A stretch of 64,000 nucleotides of DNA from CBDCVD01 sp965224015 (GCA_965224015.1 OZ245032.1:2790001-2854000), one strand, 5' to 3'; positions 30,590 to 40,133 are shown, numbered from the stretch's first letter. A program made the numbers and translations. Notes: generated from the letters alone by a model not told the origin.

Positions 30590-32161
30590 TTATGTCTTTA
30601 AAAACTCGCGAAGTTCCTGAGAAATAAGGCGGCGTAATTGTTCGCGCATGGCAGGGTCAATAGAAGGAGCGGTCGTGGATACCGGTGCCACATGCGGCGA
30701 TGGCGAGCCTGGAACCCCGTCCGCGGGTGCCTTAGGCAGAGCGCCGCGAAATTCGCGGTTGCGGCCATGATAATTGCCAAAAGGCGCGTCCGTGGCGTAA
30801 GCAATGCGCGTCCAATGAACGAGATGTTGTGGGCCGATGTTGTCGCCGATCGAGGAGCGTCCGAAAAAGCCGGTGCCGACCGTAAACGTTGGCGCAAGGT
30901 TTGTTGCAAATCCGGATGCGCCTTGCGACGATGGGGCATTGACGACCACCCGGTATGCCTCAACGCTCGAGGCATAGGCCATGATGATGTCTTCGTCGCT
31001 TGCGTGCACCGCTGCCGAGTGTCCGGCTCCGCTCAGGCGCAAAACGGCGCGCGCCTGCGCAAGGGCCTGAGGGCGCGTTCTGCAGACATGGAGCGCCAGC
31101 ACCGGGCAGAGCTTTTCTTGTGATAAACGCTCCTCCAATCCGATCTGGGTGATCGGTGTAACGAGGATCTTCGTCTCCGGCGGTGCGCTAATCCGGCATT
31201 CTTTCGCGATCCATGTGGCGTCCCGCCCGATGGCCTCGACATTGAACCCCTGGTCGTGGAATAAAAAGCGCCGCAAGGTCTCGGTGTCCTCGTGAGAGCA
31301 AATATAGGCGCGCGCGGCTTGCAGGGCTCGCTTAAGGGGCTCCGCTACACGCTCCAGCGTGATCAATACGCTCTCATTGGTGCACAGAACCGAATTGTCA
31401 AAGCTCTTCGAGGTGACGATTTGCTGCGCTGCCGCGTTAAGATCGGCGCTTTCATCAACAAAAACGGGGGTATTGCCGGGCCCGACACCAATGGCCGGAT
31501 TTCCGGACGCATAGGCCGCACGCACCATCGGCGCGCCGCCGGTGGCGAGGATGACGCTGGTCTTGTCCGAGCTCATGAACGCCTCAACCAGAGGAATTGA
31601 CGGATCGTGCAAAATTTGAACGACCCCGGCGGGCGCCCCGGCGGCCTCGGCGGCTTTTCCCAGCACCTGAACGGCTTTCACGGATGTCTCGCGCACCGCA
31701 GGGTGTGGGGAGATCACAATGGCGTTGCGGGTCATCAAGGACAGGATTACCTTGAAGTTGATCGTCGCCACCGGATTGGTTGACGGGATGAGAGCAAATA
31801 CCACCCCGGCTGGACGCGGAATTTCCACGATCTTGCGTTCCTCATCAATGCGTGGATTTACATAGTCCGCATCGCGGTAATGATCGACAAGGGTGTGCGC
31901 CGTGAGCTCGTTCTTGATTTTTTTATGAGCAACAACACCAAAGCCTGATTCGGTTACGGCGCTTTGCGCAAGTTCACCTGCATGCGCATGGGCCGCCTCA
32001 GCGACCGCTTCCACAATGCTCATTGTGCTCGCGCGGTCGTAGCGATCAAACACACTTGCAGCCCAACAGGCCCGGTCCAGCATAAGATCGGCACGGCCCT
32101 GTTGCGCGGCAGCGCTTTCAGAAATATCAACCAGCGTGTTCAGCAGCGCCTGATCTGTCAT
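30590..32161 (-). CDS. CoA-acylating aldehyde dehydrogenase with C-terminal encapsulation helix
   Basis: 523 residues. The fold and catalytic Cys (FDNSVLCTNESVLI) are those of acylating aldehyde dehydrogenases found in BMCs (PduP/EutE class), which turn the toxic aldehyde into acyl-CoA with NAD+. The NAD-binding region includes ILATGGAPMVRAAYASGNPA and IGVGPGNTPVFVDE. After a Pro/Ser/Ala-rich linker the last 19 residues (MREQLRRLISQELREFLKT) form an amphipathic helix, the usual encapsulation signal; in RMM-type loci the enzyme also carries it at the C-terminus, unlike PduP. It overlaps the aminotransferase-fold gene by 4 bases. Confidence 0.93.
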   Translation of the reverse strand: MTDQALLNTLVDISESAAAQQGRADLMLDRACWAASVFDRYDRASTMSIVEAVAEAAHAHAGELAQSAVTESGFGVVAHKKIKNELTAHTLVDHYRDADYVNPRIDEERKIVEIPRPAGVVFALIPSTNPVATINFKVILSLMTRNAIVISPHPAVRETSVKAVQVLGKAAEAAGAPAGVVQILHDPSIPLVEAFMSSDKTSVILATGGAPMVRAAYASGNPAIGVGPGNTPVFVDESADLNAAAQQIVTSKSFDNSVLCTNESVLITLERVAEPLKRALQAARAYICSHEDTETLRRFLFHDQGFNVEAIGRDATWIAKECRISAPPETKILVTPITQIGLEERLSQEKLCPVLALHVCRTRPQALAQARAVLRLSGAGHSAAVHASDEDIIMAYASSVEAYRVVVNAPSSQGASGFATNLAPTFTVGTGFFGRSSIGDNIGPQHLVHWTRIAYATDAPFGNYHGRNREFRGALPKAPADGVPGSPSPHVAPVSTTAPSIDPAMREQLRRLISQELREFLKT

Positions 32162-33429
32162 GCAATCCTCCGCCGCTCACCCATGACATCAGCGCGCGCC
32201 AACTCCACCGCGATAGCGACCCGGCGCAGCACCTCCTCCGCGTCCGCCTGGGTGAGCAAAAGGCCGGGTTTAAACTGTAGGACACGCGGATCAAGAGTGG
32301 AGAAAATTGCCCAGATACCGTTTTCATAAAGGCGCTTCATGACCGGTTTGGCGCCTTCCTCGTGGTTGAACTCCAACCCCATGATCACGCCGTGTTGGCG
32401 AATGCCGACAAAAAAGTCGGGAAATGCGGCTCTGATATCGTCAAGCCCCGAACGCAGGTAGTTGCCGATGAACTGCACCAGGGTCGCCACTTCGGGCCTT
32501 TGAACAATCTCTAGGGTTTTCATCGCCACAATGCAGCCAAGCTCGGCTCCACCCATTGTGGAGATGTGTCCAAATCCGTCTTCCTGAAGCCAGCCGCCGC
32601 ATTTCTCGGAGATCATGACACAGGCGATGGGATACATGCCGCCGGAAATTCCCTTGCCGATCACCATGATGTCAGGCTCGACACCATACGTGCTGCACCC
32701 CCACATGCGGCCGGTACGCATTAATCCTGTCTGCACTTCATCAGCGATGTAAAACGCGTCATATCTCTCGCATAATGCCTTGACCGCCGGCAGATACCCC
32801 TCATGCGGCATGGGAAAACCGTAAGTGGCCGGAATGGTCTCCAGGATGACGGCCGCCACGTCGCGGCCCCTTAAAGCCTCCTCCATGGCATTCAAATCGT
32901 TGAACGGAACCTGGATAAACTCTCCCGCTGTGTCCTCAGATAAAAACAGCTTGGAAAAACGCTCATCACCGGTTTTCACCGCCAGGCCGGTATGCCCGTG
33001 ATAGGCTTTGATGATCGAGACGATTTTTTTCTTTTGGCTGGCATGGCGCGCGGTCTTAAGGGCGATGTCGATCGCCTCACCGCCACCGGAAGCGTAAGCG
33101 GTGTACTTGAAATCAGGCCCTGGCGCGCACGCTCGCAAAGCCTCGGCCAAGGCGGTGCGCGCGAGTGCGGGAAAATGATGGTTGCCCATGTCAAAGCGCT
33201 GGGAACCGGCTTTCAACACCTCAACGAGTTCCGGATGCCGATGTCCCAGATTATAGGTGCCGCCGTTCAAATGCAGGTCGATAAGGCGCCTGCCGTCCAT
33301 GTCGAACAGGTAGTAACCCTTGCGGCGATCTATGACGAGATCGACCCCCATGTCGATCCAGTCCTGGGTTTTCCCCGGGTTCCAAAATGCCTTTGACCTG
33401 TCTAAAAACTCCACTTTGGCCTGGGACAT
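32158..33429 (-). CDS. Class III aminotransferase-fold enzyme, probable amino-alcohol-phosphate phospho-lyase
   Basis: 423 residues. PLP-binding features: YASGGGEAIDIALKTARHA, YHGHTGLAVKTGDERF, DEVQTGLMRTGRMWG and the lysine in MVIGKGISGGMYPIA. Next to an APH-type kinase and an acylating aldehyde dehydrogenase in a BMC operon, the expected reaction is elimination of phosphate and ammonia from 1-amino-2-propanol phosphate (or ethanolamine phosphate) to give propionaldehyde (or acetaldehyde). That role is known for class III phospho-lyases in RMM loci; here it is inferred from context. A plain transaminase is the alternative. Confidence 0.87.
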   Translation of the reverse strand: MSQAKVEFLDRSKAFWNPGKTQDWIDMGVDLVIDRRKGYYLFDMDGRRLIDLHLNGGTYNLGHRHPELVEVLKAGSQRFDMGNHHFPALARTALAEALRACAPGPDFKYTAYASGGGEAIDIALKTARHASQKKKIVSIIKAYHGHTGLAVKTGDERFSKLFLSEDTAGEFIQVPFNDLNAMEEALRGRDVAAVILETIPATYGFPMPHEGYLPAVKALCERYDAFYIADEVQTGLMRTGRMWGCSTYGVEPDIMVIGKGISGGMYPIACVMISEKCGGWLQEDGFGHISTMGGAELGCIVAMKTLEIVQRPEVATLVQFIGNYLRSGLDDIRAAFPDFFVGIRQHGVIMGLEFNHEEGAKPVMKRLYENGIWAIFSTLDPRVLQFKPGLLLTQADAEEVLRRVAIAVELARADVMGERRRIA

Positions 33430-33472
33430 GAAAATTCCTTTACAAAGATTTCAATTCCAGATAACGCCAAAA

Positions 33473-34513
33473 TCAGGCCTGTGACTTGACCGCATGGGGG
33501 CAGTCCTTGACACCCGGACGCTCGAGCCAGTCCTGGCCCAAACGCGCGGTTGTTGCCGCAAAGCCCGAGGCCAGGGCCTGAGGTTCAGGGGCCTCAATGT
33601 GGCTACCGATCCAGGCCAGCAGCGCCATGCGCCTGAGCATGACAAATGTGTCAATTTCCGCCTCATCCGCGTCACAGAGGTGGCGCACTGTACGATAGCC
33701 GCGCACCCAGGCCGCCTTGAGCTCAGGAACCCGTGGGTCATCCTCAATAAACGAAATGCCGGCGGCAAAATCGTATAGGAACCAACTGAAACCGCAATCA
33801 TCGAAATCGATAAGGCGGGTGCGATCCCCTTCAATCAGGAGGTTGGCAAGTCGCATGTCTGCATGGATCAGCCCGTAGCGATCGGGCCCGCGCCCGAAGG
33901 ATTGAAGTCGGCTCCTAATCGTCGCCTCGACCGCCTCCAGCACGGGCCTGATCGCCGGCGTAACCCCGGGCGCGTCGCGCCAGTCACCCCATGTGGGGTT
34001 GGCGCCAAAAATCTGCTCAACGTCCCAAACCAGGCGCTCAAAGTCATCAGGGCGTTGCCAGGCGATTGAGTGCAGATGGGTGCGTGCGGCGATCGCCCCA
34101 AGCGCTTCAAACCCTGGCACCAGATCTCCCGTTTCATCGGGAGCATGGCCCTCGACAAAGTGAAATAGAACCAGAAAGCGCGGCGCGTCCAGGCCATCGG
34201 TGCGCGCCACCTGGATCGCGTCCGCGTTCTTGCCCAGATAGTGGCCGGGCACAGTCACGTCGCTGTCGTTGCCGAGAGCGGTAATCCATTCCAGTTCACA
34301 TTCGATGGCGCGCCGGGAATGGTAGTTCTCCCGATGCACGCGCAGCACCGCTTTGAAGCCTCCCGGGGCTTCGACAAGATAGGTGGCGTTTTCCGAGACA
34401 TTGATCAATCGGGCCCTGGCACCTACAGGCAAATCCCATAGGACCAATGCGTCATTGGCGAGGTGTTGCAGGCGTTCAAGTAATTCGTCAAGGGGCATGT
34501 CGCCGGTGGCCAT
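33473..34513 (-). CDS. APH-family kinase, probable amino-alcohol kinase
   Basis: 346 residues of the aminoglycoside/choline phosphotransferase fold. The nucleotide lobe has VLRVHRENYHSRRAIECELE, the catalytic loop is LIHADMRLANLLIEGDRTR (HAD replacing the commoner HGD) and the metal-binding Asp is in LIDFDDCGFSWFLYDFA. Fungal-type antibiotic resistance is unlikely given the operon. In RMM loci a homologous kinase phosphorylates 1-amino-2-propanol before the phospho-lyase acts. In some of those loci kinase and lyase are fused; here they are separate genes. Confidence 0.87.
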   Translation of the reverse strand: MATGDMPLDELLERLQHLANDALVLWDLPVGARARLINVSENATYLVEAPGGFKAVLRVHRENYHSRRAIECELEWITALGNDSDVTVPGHYLGKNADAIQVARTDGLDAPRFLVLFHFVEGHAPDETGDLVPGFEALGAIAARTHLHSIAWQRPDDFERLVWDVEQIFGANPTWGDWRDAPGVTPAIRPVLEAVEATIRSRLQSFGRGPDRYGLIHADMRLANLLIEGDRTRLIDFDDCGFSWFLYDFAAGISFIEDDPRVPELKAAWVRGYRTVRHLCDADEAEIDTFVMLRRMALLAWIGSHIEAPEPQALASGFAATTARLGQDWLERPGVKDCPHAVKSQA

Positions 34514-34530
34514 GGATGCTCCTTTCGCGC

Positions 34531-35301
34531 TTATATTTCTTCTATTGCTTCCAGAGATTCCGAGATGGTCTGGCCCCCATCAATGACGATCTGCTGACCC
34601 GTAATGTAGGCGGCCTCGTCGGAGGCAAAAAAGAGCGCCGCATTGCCAATATCCTCAACCGCGCCAAGGCGCTTTAATGGAATAGACGCAGCCATTGTGT
34701 CCAGGTAGTCCTGGCCAAGGTCCTGAAGCCCTTCGGTGTACACATTGCCGGGCATGACGGCGTTGATGGTCGTATTGTAGCGAGAAAGCTCCATCGCCGC
34801 CGATTTCAAAAAGCCGAGCTGCCCGGCTTTGGAAGCCCCGTAATGGGCCCAGCCGGGAAACCCTGTCGCTGGTCCCGTGATCGATGAGGTCAACACGACG
34901 CGCCCCTTGCCGGCCTTCTCAAAGTGAGGGATCGATGCCTTCACACAGAAAAAGGAAGAACGCAGATTGGTCGCCAGGACGCCGTCCCATTCCTGCGGGT
35001 CCATGTCCACGATTTTTGTTTGCGGAAAGATGCCGGCATTGGCGCACATGACATCCAGGCCACCTTGCGCGGTAGCAGTATTGTCGACCATTGCCTTGAT
35101 ACTGTCCCAGTCGCCAACGTCGCAAACCTCGTAACGGACGCGGCCCTCGATCTTTTCTGCTGCCGCCTTTAGCGCGTCCTCTGTGCGCGCAGCAATGGTA
35201 ACTTGCGCACCTTGACGCGCAAACACGGTGGCAATACCAAGTCCAATTCCCTTTGAACCACCGGTGACGATAACGCTTTTGTCGCGAAGTGATGTAAACA
35301 T
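34531..35301 (-). CDS. Short-chain dehydrogenase, probable amino-alcohol dehydrogenase
   Basis: 256 residues from an ATG with GAGGAAGAG six bases before it; the 77 extra codons upstream overlap the permease gene and are rejected. Rossmann motif VTGGSKGIGLGIA, CANAGIF, catalytic Ser in VVLTSSITG and YGASKAG (Tyr/Lys). RMM loci carry an SDR that interconverts aminoacetone and 1-amino-2-propanol with NAD(P)H; this gene takes that place. Classical SDRs are broad, so the substrate is inference from context. Confidence 0.88.
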   Translation of the reverse strand: MFTSLRDKSVIVTGGSKGIGLGIATVFARQGAQVTIAARTEDALKAAAEKIEGRVRYEVCDVGDWDSIKAMVDNTATAQGGLDVMCANAGIFPQTKIVDMDPQEWDGVLATNLRSSFFCVKASIPHFEKAGKGRVVLTSSITGPATGFPGWAHYGASKAGQLGFLKSAAMELSRYNTTINAVMPGNVYTEGLQDLGQDYLDTMAASIPLKRLGAVEDIGNAALFFASDEAAYITGQQIVIDGGQTISESLEAIEEI

Positions 35302-35318
35302 AGGCTCTTCCTCTTGTG

Positions 35319-36134
35319 TTAGCTGGTGTGGACGCCACGGGTTCGGCGGCCGGCGCGAAACACCAGGGCCGCGCCGATCGCCGCCAGAACGCATACAAAG
35401 GATCCGGCAACGGACATGACACCCAGGGTCGGAACCAATGGCGAATAGCCCGAGACCATCTTCGCATAGAGCCATTCCGGCAAGGTCGAATCGGCGCCCG
35501 TGGTAAAGAGTGACAGGGGAAAATTGCCCCAACTCAGTAAAAAGGCAAAAAGCCCCGCAGAGACAAGCGCCGGCATTAACAGGGGCAAAGTAATACGGCG
35601 CATGACAGTCAACGTGCCGGCACCCATGTCGCGGGCGGCCTCCTCAAGTGCGGGATCGAAACTATAGGCGCGAATGGCGACGATCAATGTCGCGATGGGC
35701 GCGATCCAGACCAGATGCGCTATAACGGCGGTTTTCCACGAGGGAACCACCCCAAGGGCGTTGAACCACATCAAAAGCGCCAGCCCTAAAACCGTTTGCG
35801 GGAAAAAAATAGGTAAGAGTATAAATTTTTGAAACAGCGTTCGATAACGCCACTGATAGCGCGCAAAGGCCAAAGCCCCGAAAAATGCGACGATGACCGA
35901 TAACACGGTCACGATGCAGGCAACCTTTAACGAGGTGATGAGCAGCTCGCGCACCGTGTCCGAAGCCAGCGCCTCGCCAAACCATCTATACGAATATTTT
36001 CTGATTGGAAATGTTAGGTACCGGGCGCGGCTAACGGATGCAAACCCCACCGAAACAAGCGGCAGGTAAAGGAAAAAAATCACTGCAACGCCGTATACAA
36101 GAAGGACAAGCCTGGTGGTGTGGGAGGATTGCAT
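35319..36134 (-). CDS. ABC transporter permease, PotC-like
   Basis: 271 residues, six membrane segments, and the EAA loop (LEEAARDMGAGTLTVMRRIT LPLL) facing the ATPase. It resembles spermidine/putrescine PotC. Its start overlaps the PotB-like stop by one base. Part of a complete importer with the next three genes, and the link between that importer and the BMC enzymes: the SDR follows 17 bases after its stop. Confidence 0.9.
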   Translation of the reverse strand: MQSSHTTRLVLLVYGVAVIFFLYLPLVSVGFASVSRARYLTFPIRKYSYRWFGEALASDTVRELLITSLKVACIVTVLSVIVAFFGALAFARYQWRYRTLFQKFILLPIFFPQTVLGLALLMWFNALGVVPSWKTAVIAHLVWIAPIATLIVAIRAYSFDPALEEAARDMGAGTLTVMRRITLPLLMPALVSAGLFAFLLSWGNFPLSLFTTGADSTLPEWLYAKMVSGYSPLVPTLGVMSVAGSFVCVLAAIGAALVFRAGRRTRGVHTS

Positions 36135-36991
36135 TAGCGCTTTCTCCCCATAATCGCGTCGAGATCAATGCGCGAGATGCCAAAAATCGCCATACTGGCG
36201 ATAATCAGGATCAGGATCATCGACAGCGCCGCACCAAGGGGCCAGTTCTGGCCAAAGGTAAACGCGGTTTCGATATCATCGGCAATGACAATCACCGCTT
36301 GCCCGCCAAGCAATTTTGCCTCCGCCAGGGCACCGGCGGAGAGTACAAAGGTGAGCAAAGCGCCCACGACAATGCCCGGGGCTGCCAGGGGCAACTCGAT
36401 CCGGGTCAAAACCTGCCAATGGGTAGCTCCCAGGTCCGTTGCAGCCTGTCGGGCATCGTCGGGCACCATGGCAATGCCCTGCGCCAGGGGAAACAGCATA
36501 AAGGGCAAATAGACATAGACCAGCCCAAACACAATGATCCCCACATTGTAGAGCGGGCTATCAAAGCCGCTTCCGGTCAGCACGCGAAAATGCCCCTCAA
36601 TCAAGCCTCCCTTCATCAGTGTCAGAACCCAACCGAACAAACGAATATTTTCTGACACAAACAGGCTCATCACCACCGCCACCGTGAGCACGACAGAAAA
36701 CTTTCCAAATACTTTCGCCATGCCATAAGCCAAAGGCCAGCATACAAAAAACAGGATCACCGTGGCCGTCAATGCCATGCCCAGCGCCCACACAAGGGAG
36801 CGATAATATCCTTGCTCAAAAAAAACCGCATAGGCGGAGAAGTCCGGTACATTCCAGATTGAAAAAACTTTCTCAGGCATGATTGAGAACACCGCCACGA
36901 CCAGAAGCGGCGCCAGAAAGCTGAGGGCCAGCACAACGCTCAAAGGCAATGCCGAGATCAGACCAAGGCGAGACTCCAACCTAAGCATCAT
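36134..36991 (-). CDS. ABC transporter permease, PotB-like
   Basis: 285 residues with six membrane segments; the EAA loop reads ARQAATDLGATHWQVLTRIE LPLA. It pairs with the PotC-like permease. The start overlaps the end of the ATPase gene by 11 bases, so the transporter is one transcription unit. Confidence 0.9.
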   Translation of the reverse strand: MMLRLESRLGLISALPLSVVLALSFLAPLLVVAVFSIMPEKVFSIWNVPDFSAYAVFFEQGYYRSLVWALGMALTATVILFFVCWPLAYGMAKVFGKFSVVLTVAVVMSLFVSENIRLFGWVLTLMKGGLIEGHFRVLTGSGFDSPLYNVGIIVFGLVYVYLPFMLFPLAQGIAMVPDDARQAATDLGATHWQVLTRIELPLAAPGIVVGALLTFVLSAGALAEAKLLGGQAVIVIADDIETAFTFGQNWPLGAALSMILILIIASMAIFGISRIDLDAIMGRKR

Positions 36992-38072
36992 GCTCTCGAA
37001 TCAAATGGACATTTTCCGCATCAAAACCCAAAACAACCGTGTCTCCCGACCTGCCGGCAAAACGATCTTCGCGCAATTTCTCCACGGTAACAATTGCTCC
37101 CGTGCAAGTCTCGACTTCATATTGTAAACGCGAGCCCAGGGCGAACTCGCCCTTAAGGACACCGCGCACAATAAAATCCGTGGTCTCGGCTGGCGCGAGA
37201 AAGCGCACCGATTCAGGCCGCACCATGAGGGTACCCCGCTCCCCATGCGCCAGCGCCAAGCCAAGCTCGGCCACCTCGCCATTGACATGAATCTCAACCC
37301 CGTGTCCGTGCGGCCCGTTCGTGCCGGTTCCCTGGACATCAAAAAGGTTGACTTCCCCCATGAATTCAGCAACGAAGCGGCTGACAGGCTGCCCGTATAT
37401 CTCGTCCGCGACCGCGATCTGCTCAAATCGCCCCTGATTCATAATGGCAATGCGATCCGACATGACCATCGCTTCCTCGAGCGAATGGGTAATATAGACG
37501 AAGGTCTTGCCCGTTCGCAGATGAAGATCCTTTAACTCCTTTTCCAAGGTCTTGCGAAGCCGGTAGTCGAGGGCCGAAAGAGGCTCATCAAAGAAAAGTA
37601 TTTCCGGATCAAACGCCAGGGCGCGTGCCAATGCCACGCGCTGCTGTTCCCCGCCGGAACATTGGGAAATGCGTTTGTCACGGTAATGTTCGGGAAGGCG
37701 CAGCAGCGCGAGCAGCTCCCGCACCCGCTTGTGCATGCCGGACTTGCTTTCCCCTCGCAGGCTGAGGGGAAAGGCTATATTTTCTCCAACACTCATGTGA
37801 GGAAAGAGGGCAAGAGACTGAAACACCATACAGGTGGGCCGCTGGTTGGCCGGCGTTTGGTCAATCCTCTCGCCACGCAGATAGAACCGGCCCTCACTGA
37901 CTTCATCCATGCCCACAAGCAGACGAATGAGTGTCGATTTACCGCTGCCTGAGGGACCAACGATCGTAAAGAACTCCCCGTCCTCAATGTCGAGGCTGAT
38001 CCCTTTCAGCGCTGCAAAGGTGCCAAAGCGTTTGGTCACATTTTCAAGGCGCAGAATTGGCTGTGTCGTCAT
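36981..38072 (-). CDS. ABC transporter ATP-binding protein, PotA-like
   Basis: 363 residues: Walker A GPSGSGKST, Q-loop MVFQSLALFPHMSV, signature QCSGGEQQRVALARAL, Walker B EILFFDEPLSALD and a C-terminal TOBE-like domain (LMVRPESVRFLAPAETTDF). This is the spermidine/putrescine (PotA) class of importer ATPases. It would power uptake of the small amine or amino alcohol used by the compartment. Confidence 0.93.
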   Translation of the reverse strand: MTTQPILRLENVTKRFGTFAALKGISLDIEDGEFFTIVGPSGSGKSTLIRLLVGMDEVSEGRFYLRGERIDQTPANQRPTCMVFQSLALFPHMSVGENIAFPLSLRGESKSGMHKRVRELLALLRLPEHYRDKRISQCSGGEQQRVALARALAFDPEILFFDEPLSALDYRLRKTLEKELKDLHLRTGKTFVYITHSLEEAMVMSDRIAIMNQGRFEQIAVADEIYGQPVSRFVAEFMGEVNLFDVQGTGTNGPHGHGVEIHVNGEVAELGLALAHGERGTLMVRPESVRFLAPAETTDFIVRGVLKGEFALGSRLQYEVETCTGAIVTVEKLREDRFAGRSGDTVVLGFDAENVHLIREHDA

Positions 38073-38129
38073 CAGCTTCCGGCTCCGACGGGAAACAGGA
38101 GGACCAGATCCAGGTTCACTTAATGGGAT

Positions 38130-39263
38130 TTAGGATCGGCGGGCCTGGGTATAGATCTCAATCAGTGAGCTGTACGAGGACACCACACTGTAGTCGAGAG
38201 ACCGGGCCATTTCGTCCCCCAGACTATCCATCTGGATGGCGTCGAGCTCTTCTTTTGAAAACAGCGCCATAACCGCCGGATCACCCATCTGGCTGACCGG
38301 ATTATAGGTTCCCTCGGTAAACGCGACAGCCTTGGAGATGTCGGGCTTTTGCACGAATTCGAGAAAATCTTCCGCCAGATTGGACGGGTCCGGGTTGTTC
38401 ACCGCAGAAGTCAGCTCAATCCACACGACGCCACCCTTACCCTCAACCGGTCCGGAGTTTGGTGTGATGCCACGCACATTAGTGGCGCCATCAAAACGCG
38501 CGGGAGACGCGGTATAGGTGCCACCTGTGAAATAGGCATCAATCTCGCCATTGATTAGCGCCGTATTCATGGCGACCAAATCATCGGTGCGAAGTTTTGC
38601 GCCGGCAAAAATCTGCTCGGCTACCGATCGGAACGCCTGCGCCTGCGCGCCCTCGATGGGTTCAAAGGGGTTCAATCCCGCGGTCAAAGCGATGTGGATG
38701 ATATTCCAGTTGTCATAGGTCAATACCCCATAGCGGTCCTTCATAGCCGGATCGAGAAACAGACTCCACCCCTGGTCCTCGGCCATGTCGCGGCTGACTT
38801 TGTCGGTATTGACCACAAAACTGAACGGGCCATAACGTTGCGGCATGCCGATCAGATTGCCGTCTTCGGCAAAGGAGAGGGGGTAGGGGGCTGCGAATTC
38901 CGGTAGCATTTTTTCAAAGTACGGCATGAACCGATCCTTGTTCAGCGCCTTGATCAGTCCCTCGGGATAGAGTTGGTCTCTTGCCCAGGGTTGATTGACA
39001 TTGATCAGGTCCCAAACGGATGTTTCTCCAGCGCGCAACTTGTTGATCATGTCCGGATCAGACGTGCCGCTTTCCGCGCGTACAGTGGCATTCGGGTTGG
39101 CGGCTCGAAAGGGTCCAAGAACCTGGTCGGAATTATAGCCTTCCCAGCACAGAATGTTCATTTGATCATTGCGCGCGGCAAAAGCGGGCGACAACCGTCC
39201 TGCCGCGGCCACACCCGCAAGAGCAGCCGCGCAACCCGTAAACTGACGACGCGTTAGTTTCAT
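38130..39263 (-). CDS. Periplasmic substrate-binding protein, PotD-like; first gene of the BMC operon
   Basis: 377 residues from the ATG at 39263 (AAGGAGA seven bases before it). A twin-arginine-like signal (MKLTRRQFTGCAAALAGVAA) precedes the mature NILCWEGYNSDQVLGPFRAA, a PotD/PotF-type start. Later segments (WDLINVNQPWARDQLYPEGL, NGEIDAYFTGGTYT) fit family 1 polyamine-type binders. The ligand is not fixed by the sequence; small amines, amino alcohols or quaternary amines are candidates. The promoter of the whole operon should lie in the 870-bp gap beyond it. Confidence 0.9.
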   Translation of the reverse strand: MKLTRRQFTGCAAALAGVAAAGRLSPAFAARNDQMNILCWEGYNSDQVLGPFRAANPNATVRAESGTSDPDMINKLRAGETSVWDLINVNQPWARDQLYPEGLIKALNKDRFMPYFEKMLPEFAAPYPLSFAEDGNLIGMPQRYGPFSFVVNTDKVSRDMAEDQGWSLFLDPAMKDRYGVLTYDNWNIIHIALTAGLNPFEPIEGAQAQAFRSVAEQIFAGAKLRTDDLVAMNTALINGEIDAYFTGGTYTASPARFDGATNVRGITPNSGPVEGKGGVVWIELTSAVNNPDPSNLAEDFLEFVQKPDISKAVAFTEGTYNPVSQMGDPAVMALFSKEELDAIQMDSLGDEMARSLDYSVVSSYSSLIEIYTQARRS

Positions 39264-40133
39264 GTCCTGTCTCCTTCCCCGTTGCTTTGAATTCATTTTA
39301 TTACCAACGATAAGAATGAGACGCTGCCAGCAGCTTGACACTAGAAGGGCAATTATTGACAGGTGCAAATCAACCCGGTGCGGCACGCGCGACATTATTG
39401 GCCATAAGTAACCCCGCTTTGGGATGAGGGCTGGTGCTGCCCGTTAAGTGAGAGGCCCACCTATGCGGAGGACCGGTGCGAGGTGCGAGGTGCAAGCTGG
39501 GAAAGCCAACGTTTGATCCGAAAAACAACCATCGCGCTGCGTGCTGCTTTCCGCTTTATCTGTAGTTGCAAATTACTACACAATTTTTACTTGAAATATT
39601 CTAACAAAATAAAATATTGACTCTGCTCATTAATATTATTATAATTTTTATTTCAACTGTAGTCAGTATTGGAGTCTATCATATTGATGGATTGCAACCT
39701 TTTGGTTATAAAAATTAATAATTTCTATCGCTATGTAAGTAATCCAAAGTTGCACCGGCTACAATAGTGGAAGTGATTGGCTGGCGTAGCTTCAGCGATT
39801 GGTCTGGTATTGGGGGGGCGTGGCGTATTCCGTTTATGTAATCTCGGTTGTGCAGGGGTGCACTTGCGAAACCTGGTTTTGTTTCGGCAACGCTACAGTT
39901 TGGGAGTACCATGTTTTGCCTTGAAGCGTATGTCAGCCCCAAACAGGGAGGTTGGACTGTCAGGGCGGACAACAAGAAAAATAATAGGGATACGAGCGTG
40001 AGGAATGCTGAAAAATAGGCGAACCCCGTAAACTGAACCTGTTGGGTACAGTGTCTATCGGGTAATGCGCCGACCGCGGCATAGCCCGCGAAGGCGCGCC
40101 TCGCGAAAGGCCTGACTTTCCAAGAAATAGGCC
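39264..40133. other. 870-bp intergenic region with AT-rich core
   Basis: No convincing gene on either strand. Bases 39560-39730 are strongly AT-rich (runs of A and T with TTAATATTATTATAATTTTT) in a GC-richer genome. A small GAGGTGC triplet of repeats is at 39477-39497. The BMC operon and the autotransporter gene are divergent from here, so both promoters probably lie inside, and no regulator gene is present between them. Confidence 0.6.

Noticed and set aside
33473..34513. Aminoglycoside resistance kinase
   Set aside because: The APH fold is right but the gene is embedded in a BMC enzyme operon, where the homologous kinase acts on amino alcohols.
39715..39975. 86-residue minus-strand frame in the gap before the autotransporter
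   Set aside because: No ribosome site, no similarity that I recognise, and it lies across the AT-rich border; not enough to call a gene.
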